33,327 nt of DNA from an uncultured Polaribacter sp. (GTDB taxonomy: Bacteria > Bacteroidota > Bacteroidia > Flavobacteriales > Flavobacteriaceae), in assembly GCA_905480405.1 (NCBI GenBank), contig CAJQQH010000190.1:1-33327 (forward strand), in the 5' to 3' direction. Positions within the stretch are counted from its first letter, which is position 1. Each line of letters starts with the position of its first letter. The position numbers were made by a program, and so were the translations under genes. Shown here in pieces: positions 14,656 through 23,100 of this stretch. Below the pieces are notes generated by a model. It saw only the letters and a program-made list of their open reading frames with translations, was not told where the DNA came from and made no database searches.

Positions 14656-15978
14656 ATGGGAAAACCACAATATATTCAAATTATAATCAGATTATTATTA
14701 CTCATTATAAATGGAGTAATTATAGTTCTTAGTTTTATTAATGACTACTTTGTTAATACAATTGGTTTTTCTTTCTTGCTTTTATTTCAATTATACCTTT
14801 TTACCGAGTATTTAGAAAAAGTATTTACAGATATCGAAAAATCAATTGATTGTTTATTATTCGACGATTATTCTAATACTATTTCTGCAGAAAAAAGGAA
14901 AAATCCGTTGCATAATAAAACGGCCTTGTTGCTAGAAAAACATAGAAAACAGAGTCTTCTTAAATCTTCTGAACAGCTAATTTTTACAAATATTATAGAA
15001 AGCTTAGGTATTGGTATTCTTATTTTAAGAAAAGATAAACAAGGTACAATAGAAGTTTTTCAAATAAATAAATCGTTTGTAGAGTTTTTAAAAATCCCTA
15101 AATTTTATAATTGGAATTTACTGAACAAAAAAATAGGAAGTTTAACCAATTTTATCAATGAATGGAAAGAAAACAAACTTACTATCTCGTTAAGTATTAA
15201 TGATAAAAAAGAAGAATTTTTCTTAAAAACATCACTTACACAAACAAATGAATATGGTTATTTAATTGTTAGTTTAGAAACCATACAGCAATTAATTGAT
15301 AAAAAAGAAAAAGAGGCTTGGTTTAAATTAATGAATGTAATGTCTCATGAAATTATTAATACAATTACACCTATTAGTAGTTTGGCAGAAAATTTAGACT
15401 CGTTATTACAAGATGAAAATACCGATGAAAATACCATAAAAGAATTATCACAAGGCTTACAAATAATAAAACGTCGTTCTCATCATTTAACAGCATTTGT
15501 AGATACCTACAGAAAGTTAGCAGAATTGCCTTTACCTCAAAAAAAGGAAATTAGTTTATCAAAAATTATTAAAAACACGTTATTACTTTTTGAGCAAGAA
15601 TTAGTTCGAAAAAATATTGATATTGATTTTAATACTACCAAAGATTTTATAATTAATGCTGATAAACAACAAATAGAGCAAGTAATTATAAATTTAATTT
15701 CAAACAGCTTACATGCATTTGAAAACAATGAAAAGCCAAAAATTAAAATAACTATTTCTACAGATAAAAAAAGAACACATTTATCAATTATAGATAATGG
15801 TATTGGTATTTCCGACGAAATAAAAGACAATATTTTTATACCTTATTTTACAACACGTAAAGATGGATCTGGTATTGGGTTAACTCTTTCTAAAAGTATT
15901 ATAGAAGCACATAATGGAAATATTCAATTTACTTCATCAAAAGAAAAAACAAAATTTCTATTAACTTTTATGTCTTAA
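14656..15978 (+). CDS. Sensor histidine kinase partner of the NtrC-like regulator
   Basis: 440 residues. Two N-terminal membrane helices (about 8-28 and 33-50) have almost no periplasmic loop between them. A linker follows, then a PAS-like region (about 110-215, FTNIIESLGIGILILRKDKQG). The HisKA-type site is NVMSHEIINTITPISSL with H231. The ATPase domain has the N box (NLISNSLHAFENN), G1 DNGIGIS and G2 GSGIGLTLSKSIIEAH. The protein resembles NtrB/AtoS-type kinases that pair with sigma-54 activators. The ATG follows the regulator stop directly, so the two are co-translated. With so small an outer loop, it may sense a membrane or cytosolic signal rather than a periplasmic ligand; that is inference. 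Confidence 0.93.
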   Translation: MGKPQYIQIIIRLLLLIINGVIIVLSFINDYFVNTIGFSFLLLFQLYLFTEYLEKVFTDIEKSIDCLLFDDYSNTISAEKRKNPLHNKTALLLEKHRKQSLLKSSEQLIFTNIIESLGIGILILRKDKQGTIEVFQINKSFVEFLKIPKFYNWNLLNKKIGSLTNFINEWKENKLTISLSINDKKEEFFLKTSLTQTNEYGYLIVSLETIQQLIDKKEKEAWFKLMNVMSHEIINTITPISSLAENLDSLLQDENTDENTIKELSQGLQIIKRRSHHLTAFVDTYRKLAELPLPQKKEISLSKIIKNTLLLFEQELVRKNIDIDFNTTKDFIINADKQQIEQVIINLISNSLHAFENNEKPKIKITISTDKKRTHLSIIDNGIGISDEIKDNIFIPYFTTRKDGSGIGLTLSKSIIEAHNGNIQFTSSKEKTKFLLTFMS

Positions 15979-16036
15979 ACTGTCACAAATTAACTTTTGA
16001 GTGGTCATTAATATAAACAGATTAAAACTCAAAAAA

Positions 16037-16816
16037 ATGAAACATACAATTACTTTATTCTTAAGCTTATTACTTGTGTCTACAATTTCTTTTGCTCAAA
16101 AAACTATTGAAGCATCTGATATTCTTAAAGATATTAAAAAAGGAAAATCTATCTCGTACAAAAACGCAACCATTATTGGTACTTTAGATTTTACTTATAT
16201 GGAGCATGCTCTAGAAAAATTACCAAAGAAAAAGAAAAGTAGTTGGTGGAGCAATGGTAACTCTTCAAATCAAATTAAAAAAATAATAGATGTTAACTTA
16301 TCTTTTATAAACTGTACTTTTAAAGATGATGTTTTAGCATACATACCAGATGAAGATTCTGGATATACTTTTACTGCAGATTTTGAAGGAAAAACTATTT
16401 TTAAAGACTGTACATTCAAAAGAAAAGCGATGTTTAAATACTCTCTTTTTGATACAGATTCAGATTTTTCTGGAACAAATTTTAAAGACGACAGTACTTT
16501 TAAATATGCCAAATTTGATAGAAATATTAGTTTTGCAAACACAAATTTTTCAGAGATTTCTACTTTTAAATACGCAAAATTTAGAAGAAATGTAAGTTTT
16601 GAAAACTCTGTATTTGAAGATACAGCTACATTTAAATACACAAAATTTAATAATGGTGTTTCTTTTAAAAACACAAATTTTGAAGAAGATCTAAACATAA
16701 AGTATATGAATGTTTCTGGTGATTTTAACATTACTAATATGAAAGTTGGTTATAATATAGACTCTAAATACACTAAAATTAATGGAAAAGATTTTAATAA
16801 ATATTTAATAAACTAA
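16037..16816 (+). CDS. Secreted pentapeptide-repeat-like protein
   Basis: 259 residues from ATG 16037. A GTG at 16001 is in frame but would put 12 residues before the signal peptide MKHTITLFLSLLLVSTISFAQ. From about residue 90 the protein shows a five-residue period with Phe or a similar residue at the centre (TFKYAKFDRNISFANTNF and further copies), as in right-handed quadrilateral beta-helix pentapeptide proteins. The central residue is Phe rather than the common Leu. An early region IIGTLDFTYME and a basic KKKKSSWW loop (about residues 66-73) precede the repeats. A periplasmic or exported location is predicted; function is unknown. It starts 58 nt after the kinase stop and may be a separate unit. 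Confidence 0.8.
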   Translation: MKHTITLFLSLLLVSTISFAQKTIEASDILKDIKKGKSISYKNATIIGTLDFTYMEHALEKLPKKKKSSWWSNGNSSNQIKKIIDVNLSFINCTFKDDVLAYIPDEDSGYTFTADFEGKTIFKDCTFKRKAMFKYSLFDTDSDFSGTNFKDDSTFKYAKFDRNISFANTNFSEISTFKYAKFRRNVSFENSVFEDTATFKYTKFNNGVSFKNTNFEEDLNIKYMNVSGDFNITNMKVGYNIDSKYTKINGKDFNKYLIN

Positions 16817-16857
16817 AAACCCGTATTAATACCTATAAATACTTTTTTTATAAAGAT

Positions 16858-16950
16858 TATTTTTGCAATCTACAGTTTGTAATGTAAGATTGGGGGATCT
16901 TCTTTACAGTATTATTTCTAGCTTCTTTAACTTTAAAGAAGCTAGATTTA
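16858..16950 (+). ncRNA. Putative third RNA-like element with G-rich loop
   Basis: A -7 box TATTTTTG (16858-16865, perfect TAnnTTTG) is followed by about 80 nt without a reading frame. That stretch has a bulged stem (TGTAA/TTACA plus GAT/ATC) around TGGGGG (16891-16896) and a perfect 13-bp terminator hairpin (16918-16945). The layout (promoter box, G-loop hairpin, terminator, ~80 nt) is like the tandem elements at 5.9-6.1 kb, but the primary sequence is not clearly related and the upstream TTACG box is absent. It could simply be the 3' UTR of the pentapeptide gene. Confidence 0.4.
16918..16950 (+). terminator. Terminator after pentapeptide gene / RNA-like element
   Basis: CTAGCTTCTTTAA and TTAAAGAAGCTAG form a perfect 13-bp stem with a 2-nt nominal loop, followed by ATTTATTTG. 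Confidence 0.75.
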
Positions 16951-17068
16951 TTTGTTAATAACACCAAAATATAATTATCTCTTTTTTATCTAAAAGAATT
17001 TATATAAAATACACTTCTAGAGGTTTATAAACTTTTTTAGTAACTTGTCAGAATAAAAGATCTTATTT

Positions 17069-18832
17069 ATGTCTGATATCATTTCTAGAATTTTTGATTT
17101 TACTTACTACCAATTAGAAAATTTTCCTCAAGAAAATTGTTTTAATTATAAAGAAAATAATAAATGGAAAAGTATATCAACTAAAAAATACGTTTCTGAT
17201 GCAAATAAAGTAAGCAGTTCTTTACTTAGTTTAGGTATAAAACCTAATGATAAAATTGCAATTATTACAACGAACAACAACCCAAATTGGCATATTTTAG
17301 ATACTGGTATCTTGCAAATAGGTGCACAAAACGTACCTTTATATGCAACTTTATCAGAAAAAGACTACGCCTATATATTAGATCATTCAGATGCTAAATA
17401 CTGTTTTGTTTCTGATGATGAATTATATAAAAAAGTAAAATCTGTAGTGCATAAAACTAAGTTAAAAAACGTTTTTTCTTTACAGAGTTTAAATACTGAG
17501 TATGATTGGAACTTTTTTTTAGAGATAGGAAAAAAAGAGAATCATCAACCTAAAATTGAAGAATTAAAAAGACAAGTAAAGCCAGAAGATTTGGCAACTA
17601 TTATTTATACATCTGGCACAACAGGCACACCAAAAGGTGTTATGTTAACGCATAAAAATATTGTTTTTACGGTTTTTAAGACCGCAGATCGTATTAACTT
17701 AAAAAAAAGTAAAAAACGTATAATCAGTTATTTACCTATTTGTCATATTTTTGAGAGAAGTGCTTCTTATTATAATTATTTAATGGGATTTGAAATCTAT
17801 TTTGCTGAAAATATAGATAAACTTGGAGATAACATTAGAGAAATTAAACCTCACTACTTAGCAGTTGTTCCTAGGTTATTAGAAAAAATTTTTGATAAAA
17901 TTGTTGATAAAGGAAGCCATTTAAAAGGGATTAAAAAACAACTTTTCTTTTGGGCTTTAGCACTAGGCGAAGAGTATGAACCATATAACAAAAAAGGATC
18001 TTGGTATGATTTTAAGTTAAAAATAGCTAGAAAAATTATTTTTTCTAAATGGCAAGAAGCTTTGGGTGGAAGTCTACAGTTTATGATTTCTGGTAGCGCT
18101 CCTCTACAACACAGATTAATTAGAGTTTTTACAGCCGCAGGAATTACTGTTCTTGAAGGTTATGGTATGACAGAATCATCTCCTGGAGGTACTTTAAACG
18201 ACCTTAGAAATAATGGTTTAAAAATTGGTACTGTTGGTAAACCTTTAAAAGGTATCGATATTAAAATTGCAGATGATGGAGAGATTTTAATGAAAGGAGA
18301 CAACGTAATGTTAGGCTATTACAAAAATGAAGAATTGACTAATAAAACGATTATAAATAGTTATCTACACACTGGTGATATTGGTAAAATAGATACAGAC
18401 GGATTCTTAACAATTACAGATAGAAAAAAGGAAATGTTTAAAACCTCTGGTGGTAAATATATTGCACCTGCAGCCCTAGAAAGTGAATTAAAACAATCTC
18501 GTTTTATAGAACAAATAATGGTTATTGGAGAAGGTGAAAAAATGCCTGCAGCAATTATACAACCAAATTTCGATTTTATTAAGGAATGGGCAACTCTGCA
18601 TAATTATACAATTAATAATATCACAACAGATAAAAAACTGATTGATAGAATTCAAAAAGAAGTCGATTTATATAATAAAAATTTCGGAAAATGGGAACAA
18701 ATTAAAAAATTCGAACTTACACCAGAAGAATGGACTATAGAAGCTGGCCTTTTAACCCCGACTATGAAAATGCGCAGAAAAAAAATTAAAGAAAAATATA
18801 AAAACTTACACAAAAAAATATATAATTCGTAA
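17069..18832 (+). CDS. Long-chain acyl-CoA synthetase (AMP-forming), copy 1
   Basis: 587 residues. Activates long-chain fatty acids to acyl-CoA through an acyl-adenylate, at the cytosolic face of the membrane. AMP-binding signature IIYTSGTTGTPKGVM (about residues 178-192), second motif LEGYGMTESSPGG (about 365-377), and the hinge region LHTGDIGKIDTDGFLTITDRKKEMFKTSGGKYI with the conserved TGD aspartate and DRKKE. The catalytic lysine near the C-terminus is in LTPTMKMRRKKI. All these motifs are intact. The gene is followed after 75 nt by a close paralogue. The sequence class is the one annotated FadD15-like or long-chain-fatty-acid-CoA ligase in Bacteroidota; chain length preference cannot be read. 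Confidence 0.93.
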   Translation: MSDIISRIFDFTYYQLENFPQENCFNYKENNKWKSISTKKYVSDANKVSSSLLSLGIKPNDKIAIITTNNNPNWHILDTGILQIGAQNVPLYATLSEKDYAYILDHSDAKYCFVSDDELYKKVKSVVHKTKLKNVFSLQSLNTEYDWNFFLEIGKKENHQPKIEELKRQVKPEDLATIIYTSGTTGTPKGVMLTHKNIVFTVFKTADRINLKKSKKRIISYLPICHIFERSASYYNYLMGFEIYFAENIDKLGDNIREIKPHYLAVVPRLLEKIFDKIVDKGSHLKGIKKQLFFWALALGEEYEPYNKKGSWYDFKLKIARKIIFSKWQEALGGSLQFMISGSAPLQHRLIRVFTAAGITVLEGYGMTESSPGGTLNDLRNNGLKIGTVGKPLKGIDIKIADDGEILMKGDNVMLGYYKNEELTNKTIINSYLHTGDIGKIDTDGFLTITDRKKEMFKTSGGKYIAPAALESELKQSRFIEQIMVIGEGEKMPAAIIQPNFDFIKEWATLHNYTINNITTDKKLIDRIQKEVDLYNKNFGKWEQIKKFELTPEEWTIEAGLLTPTMKMRRKKIKEKYKNLHKKIYNS

Positions 18833-18854
18833 TCTAAAGCTATTTTTTTTTCTA

Positions 18855-18886
18855 TTTGTTAAATCAATGTAAATTTCCTATTTTGC
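18855..18886 (+). promoter_or_regulatory. Candidate promoter of acyl-CoA synthetase copy 2
   Basis: TTTG at 18855-18858, a 20-nt spacer and TATTTTGC at 18879-18886, one base shorter than TAnnTTTG. It would start near 18892, about 15 nt before the ATG. It suggests the two synthetase genes can be expressed separately. Confidence 0.35.
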
Positions 18887-18907
18887 AGTTCTTCAAAATA
18901 GAGATTT

Positions 18908-20686
18908 ATGGCAATAAAGATTACACGCTTATTTGATTTACCTTATTATCAATTAGAAAAATACAATCTAGATAAAGCTTTAACTACAAAGTATAATGGT
19001 AAATGGGTTTCTACTTCTTCTCAAGAATATGTAGATAAAGCCAATACATTAAGTAGAGGGTTATTAAGACTTGGTATACAACCAAATGATAAGATTGCTG
19101 TAATTTCTACCACAAATAGAACCGAGTGGAATATATGCGATATAGGAATTTTGCAAACTGGTGCACAAAATGTACCTATCTACCCTACTATTTCTAAAGA
19201 AGATTATGAATATGTTTTAAACCATTCTGAAGCCACTTATTGCTTTGTTTCTGATGAAAGTATATTGGAAAAATTAAATCAGATTAAAGGAAATACACAT
19301 CTTAAAGAAGTTTTTACTTTTGAAGATATTTCTGGTGAAAAAAGTTGGAATGAAGTACTGGAATTAGGAAAAGACAAAACAAATCAAGATGAAGTTGAAG
19401 CAAGAAAAGAAGCTGTTACTCCAGATGATTTAGCAACTTTAATTTATACTTCTGGTACAACAGGAAGACCAAAAGGCGTAATGTTGTCTCACAGTAACAT
19501 TGTTTCTAATGTTTTAGCTAGTGAAGCTCCTGTTCCTTTAGATTATGGAACAGATAAAGCATTAAGTTTTTTACCTGTTTGCCATGTTTTTGAAAGAATG
19601 ATTCTTTATTTATACCAACTATGTGGAACAGAAATTTACTTTGCAGAAAGTATTGAAAAATTAACCGAAAATGCACAAGATATTAAACCCAGTGTAATGA
19701 CTGCTGTACCTCGGTTATATGAAAAAATTTACGATAAAATTATCTTAAAAGGTGAAGGCTTAACAGGTGTTAAAAAGAAACTATTTTTCTGGGCTGTAAA
19801 TTTAGGGTTAAGATATAAACCATATGGAGAAAACGGTTGGTGGTATGAAAAACAATTAGGCTTAGCTCGTAAGCTTATATTTTCTAAATGGCAAGATGCT
19901 TTAGGAGGTAATTTAAAAGTTATGGTTTCTGGAAGTGCAGCTTTACAACCACGATTAACAAGAATTTTTGCAGCTGCAGGAATGCCAATTATGGAAGGTT
20001 ATGGTTTAACAGAAACATCTCCTGTAACCTCTGTTAATTTTGTTGAAGAAGGTGGAGAAAGAGGTTTTAGAGTTGGTACTGTTGGTAAAGTAATAGAAAA
20101 CGTAGAAGTTAAAATTGCCGAAAATGGTGAGATTTTAATTAAAGGACCTAACGTAATGAAAGGATACTATAAAGATCCTAAAAAAACGGCAGAGGTAATT
20201 ATTGATGGTTATTTTCATTCTGGTGATAAAGGAGAAATTGATAAAGATGGGTTCTTAAAAATTACAGGTAGAACCAAAGAAATGTTTAAAACTTCTGGAG
20301 GTAAATATGTAATTCCACCATTATTAGAAGGAGAATTAAAACAATCTTTATTTATAGAACAAGTAATGGTTGTAGGTGAAAATGAAAAAATGCCTGCTGC
20401 AATTATTCAACCAAATTTTGAATATTTAAAAGATTGGGCAAAAGAAAATAACATAACTTATTCTACAAATGCAGAATTAATAACCAACAAAAAAGTGTTG
20501 GAAGAAATAGAAAATGCTGTAAGAATTTGTAATAATAATTTTGGTAAATGGGAACAAATAAAAGTTTTTAAATTAACCCCAGATGAATGGACTTTAGATG
20601 CAGGTCATTTAACACCAACCATGAAAATGAAACGTGCTGTTATTAAAAATATTTATAAAGATCTATATGATAGTATTTACAAATAG
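18908..20686 (+). CDS. Long-chain acyl-CoA synthetase (AMP-forming), copy 2
   Basis: 592 residues, same family and domain order as the preceding gene: LIYTSGTTGRPKGVM (about residues 179-193), MEGYGLTETSPVTSVN (about 364-379), SGDKGEIDKDGFLKITGRTKEMFKTSGGKYV, and the C-terminal LTPTMKMKRAVI with the conserved Lys. It aligns with copy 1 from the first residues (RLFDLPYYQLEK against RIFDFTYYQLEN) to the last, so the two come from a tandem duplication, with moderate divergence throughout. The segment after the second motif differs (VEEGGERGFRVGTVGK, longer than copy 1's LRNNGLKIGTVGK), which may reflect different substrate use. The gene is ended by a clear terminator. Confidence 0.94.
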   Translation: MAIKITRLFDLPYYQLEKYNLDKALTTKYNGKWVSTSSQEYVDKANTLSRGLLRLGIQPNDKIAVISTTNRTEWNICDIGILQTGAQNVPIYPTISKEDYEYVLNHSEATYCFVSDESILEKLNQIKGNTHLKEVFTFEDISGEKSWNEVLELGKDKTNQDEVEARKEAVTPDDLATLIYTSGTTGRPKGVMLSHSNIVSNVLASEAPVPLDYGTDKALSFLPVCHVFERMILYLYQLCGTEIYFAESIEKLTENAQDIKPSVMTAVPRLYEKIYDKIILKGEGLTGVKKKLFFWAVNLGLRYKPYGENGWWYEKQLGLARKLIFSKWQDALGGNLKVMVSGSAALQPRLTRIFAAAGMPIMEGYGLTETSPVTSVNFVEEGGERGFRVGTVGKVIENVEVKIAENGEILIKGPNVMKGYYKDPKKTAEVIIDGYFHSGDKGEIDKDGFLKITGRTKEMFKTSGGKYVIPPLLEGELKQSLFIEQVMVVGENEKMPAAIIQPNFEYLKDWAKENNITYSTNAELITNKKVLEEIENAVRICNNNFGKWEQIKVFKLTPDEWTLDAGHLTPTMKMKRAVIKNIYKDLYDSIYK

Positions 20687-20692
20687 CTAATT

Positions 20693-20726
20693 AAAAAAAC
20701 TCCTAGTAATGGAGTTTTTTTTTTTT
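20693..20726 (+). terminator. Terminator of the acyl-CoA synthetase genes
   Basis: AAAAAAACTCC and GGAGTTTTTTT form the stem, with a 7-nt loop (TAGTAAT) and a run of twelve T. Confidence 0.9.
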
Positions 20727-20784
20727 GCAAAAATGTTAATCAATTATAAAAAATTTAAATATTTTTATCTCTTTAACCTAAAAT

Positions 20785-21198
20785 ATGATTGAATTAGTTT
20801 ATTACTCAATTTCAAATACAGAAATAACGTCAGAAATTTTATCTGATATTCTAATTACTTCCCGTGATTTTAATTCTAAAAATAATGTTACTGGCTGCCT
20901 GCTTTATCATAATAAAGTATTTTTACAATTGTTAGAAGGCGAAAAAGAAACTGTTGAAAATTTATTCGAAAAAATTAAGGAAGATAAAAGACATTCTAAT
21001 ATTATTTTAGTTGTAAAAGAAGGTGTAAATAAAAGACTATTTACTGATTGGAGTATGGCATTTCATGAATTAAATAGCAGTAAAATGAGCATTAATCAAT
21101 TTATAAAAGATATAAACTTTTTTACTGACATTACCGAAAAACAAACTGAGGCTTCAGATATGTTTTGGAGAATGGTAAAACAAATAGTTGTGAAATAG
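20785..21198 (+). CDS. BLUF-domain blue-light sensor protein
   Basis: 137 residues. The BLUF fold binds FAD and rearranges hydrogen bonds under blue light. The key residues are in place: Tyr6 (MIELVYYS), Asn30 (SRDFNSKNNVTGCLLY), Gln48 (VFLQLLEGE) and Trp90 (FTDWSMAF). The Tyr-Asn and Tyr-Gln spacings (24 and 42) match those of AppA-type BLUF domains. About 40 residues follow the core and probably form the usual C-terminal helices; there is no output enzyme domain, so it acts through a partner or as a short regulator. It has its own transcription unit, after a strong terminator. The next gene is also a sensor-like protein, but a functional link is only positional. Confidence 0.93.
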   Translation: MIELVYYSISNTEITSEILSDILITSRDFNSKNNVTGCLLYHNKVFLQLLEGEKETVENLFEKIKEDKRHSNIILVVKEGVNKRLFTDWSMAFHELNSSKMSINQFIKDINFFTDITEKQTEASDMFWRMVKQIVVK

Positions 21199-21331
21199 CA
21201 CCTTTATAAAATTTAAAAAACCATTTCTATATTCATAATAAAAAACAAATATTATTAAACTTAAATAAACATATCAACTTCTTAGATAGTATTAAAACAA
21301 TTATTAAGCAAAATAACTAACAATCAAATAA

Positions 21332-21362
21332 TTGGTTTCATGTTATATTTTTCGTAACTTTA
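21332..21362 (+). promoter_or_regulatory. Promoter of the membrane-PAS gene
   Basis: TTG at 21332-21334, a 20-nt spacer and TAACTTTA at 21355-21362 (TAnnTTTA). The predicted start is near 21367, 11 nt before the ATG at 21378. Confidence 0.5.
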
Positions 21363-21377
21363 AAAAAAAAGAAAGTT

Positions 21378-22646
21378 ATGTTTACAATCCCCCAAAACTT
21401 CATTAAAAAAAATATACTTCCAAAAATTAATAATTTTGAGAAATTCACATTAATAATTTGCCTGATTATTAGTTTAATAACTATTACTGCATGGATTTTT
21501 AAATTAGAGAGCATTTTAAATTTAGTACCCAATAGCAGTACTATGAAATTTAACACAGCTCTTATTTTTTTATTTGCTGGAATAAATTTAATACTCTATA
21601 AAGAAAATAATAAAATTTCTAATATTATTTATATACTGTTATCTATTTTTTCAATTTTAATTGGTGTTATTACATTATTAGAATACTTTGGGGTAGATTC
21701 ATTTCAGATAGACAACTTATTTGTTTTAGATAGTTTTACGAAAGTAAATCCAGGAAGAATGTCTTCTGCTACCGCTGTTTGCTCTTTAATTACTGGTATT
21801 GGTTTTTTAGGTTTAAAATCTAAAAATGATATTTTCTCAAATTTAAGCAAGTTTACTTTGGTATTAGTAGTTATTAGCTCTATGATTGCTATTATCTGTT
21901 TTGTTTTAGCAATTCCTGTAGACGAAAAACCTTTAGGCTTTGGTTCTATGGCTATACATACTGCTCTTTTATTTTTAACTCTTTCTTTAATATTAATCTT
22001 TAAAAGTAAAAATGCATTATTAAATAATATTAAAGAAGATGGCCTTAAAGGTACTCTCGTTTTTCATAAAGTTCTTCCATCATTAATTATTTTCCCCATT
22101 GTACTTGCAAATATTTTAATGATTGCAATTAGTCAAAGTTGGATAAATATAGAATTTGGAATTGTTACATATACTGTTGTTTTTATTCCAATAAGTATTA
22201 TGTATATAGCTCACATATCTTTAGAGTTTAATAAAACTGATATAAAAAGAAAAGAATTAGAAGTAAGTTTAATTAATAAAAACTTAAACTTAACAAAATT
22301 CAATCAAGCTTTAGATTTAATTGCTATTGTAGCAATAACAGATGAAAATGGAATTATAAAATATGTTAACGATTCTTTTTGTGAAATTTCTAAATATTCA
22401 AGAGAAGAATTAATAGGTAAAACACACAAAATTATAAAATCTGATTATCATGATAATGATTTTTTTAAAAGTATGTGGACAGATATAAAAGCTGGAAAAA
22501 TTTGGGTTGGAGAAGTTAAAAACAAAGCCAAAGATAATTCTCATTATTGGGTAGATACCACTATAATACCTTTTAAAAACGACAATAGTAAAATTACAGG
22601 ATATATTGCTATTAGGCAAGATATTACAAAAACTAAAAAGAGTTAA
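21378..22646 (+). CDS. Membrane protein with C-terminal PAS/PAC domain and no output domain
   Basis: 422 residues. About eight hydrophobic segments at residues 22-290 form a MASE-like membrane sensor module (FTLIICLIISLITITAWIF, then FNTALIFLFAGINLILY and others). A linker helix (about 290-312) precedes one PAS domain (about 313-420: AIVAITDENGIIKYVNDSFCEISKYSREELIGKTH) ending in the PAC motif ITGYIAIRQDITKTKKS. The PAS resembles the Aer/PAS_3 type. In relatives such modules lead into histidine kinase, GGDEF or methyl-accepting domains. Here the frame stops just after PAC, 1 nt before the end of a convergent gene. It is either a genuine output-less sensor or a truncated kinase. No frame-shifted kinase sequence is visible downstream. 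Confidence 0.8.
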   Translation: MFTIPQNFIKKNILPKINNFEKFTLIICLIISLITITAWIFKLESILNLVPNSSTMKFNTALIFLFAGINLILYKENNKISNIIYILLSIFSILIGVITLLEYFGVDSFQIDNLFVLDSFTKVNPGRMSSATAVCSLITGIGFLGLKSKNDIFSNLSKFTLVLVVISSMIAIICFVLAIPVDEKPLGFGSMAIHTALLFLTLSLILIFKSKNALLNNIKEDGLKGTLVFHKVLPSLIIFPIVLANILMIAISQSWINIEFGIVTYTVVFIPISIMYIAHISLEFNKTDIKRKELEVSLINKNLNLTKFNQALDLIAIVAITDENGIIKYVNDSFCEISKYSREELIGKTHKIIKSDYHDNDFFKSMWTDIKAGKIWVGEVKNKAKDNSHYWVDTTIIPFKNDNSKITGYIAIRQDITKTKKS

Positions 22647-22647
22647 C

Positions 22648-23100
22648 TTAAGCTTTAAATTGAGTTAAATGATGATCTAAATGTTTGTAAAAAGAAGTAT
22701 TCCATTCTTTTGTAGAGAGTTTACCAAAAGAATGAGATTCTTTCCCATCAAAATAATGCTCACCAAGTTCTTGAGTTTTTAGAATGTAATCTATCAAACG
22801 TTTTTTTTCTTTTTCAAATTCTCGTTCATCAGAAATAATAAATTGCGGTGCTGTTTTTCCATTTTTAGAATATGGTTTTTCAGAAACAACTGCACCTTTT
22901 ACAAATAGTTTTAACATCATTTTTACAACTCCGTTTGGTTTTGGATGCTTATCTGTATAAATCATTTCGTAAGTTACAGAACAATGAGCTAACATTTGTG
23001 AAACTGTCATTTTACCCCAATTTGCTTTTGTTAAAGGTGTTAAAGATTCAATCCTGTCAATTACTTCATTCGTTACTTCTCTTGTAAAAATATTTTTCAT
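22648..23100 (-). CDS. DUF1569 (DinB-like) protein
   Basis: 150 residues. The start KNIFTREVTNEVIDRIESLTPLTKANWGKMTVSQMLAHCSVTYEM is the DUF1569/DinB-like four-helix pattern, with His at AHCS and a C-terminal HLDHHLTQF. Related DinB/YfiT-type proteins often bind a metal through such histidines. The biochemical role of DUF1569 is not known. ATG at 23100 overlaps the end of the upstream small membrane gene by 35 nt; a later Met would remove the conserved N-terminus. The stop lies 1 nt from the stop of the convergent PAS gene. Confidence 0.8.
   Translation of the reverse strand: MKNIFTREVTNEVIDRIESLTPLTKANWGKMTVSQMLAHCSVTYEMIYTDKHPKPNGVVKMMLKLFVKGAVVSEKPYSKNGKTAPQFIISDEREFEKEKKRLIDYILKTQELGEHYFDGKESHSFGKLSTKEWNTSFYKHLDHHLTQFKA

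Noticed and set aside
16270..16731. 153-codon minus-strand frame inside the pentapeptide-repeat gene
   Set aside because: Its apparent repeats are the complement of the Phe-rich pentapeptide repeats on the plus strand; the plus frame has the signal peptide.
22646..22660. Frameshift at the end of the membrane-PAS gene hiding a kinase domain
   Set aside because: The sequence beyond is a convincing DUF1569 gene on the other strand, and no histidine kinase or GGDEF motif is readable in any plus frame.
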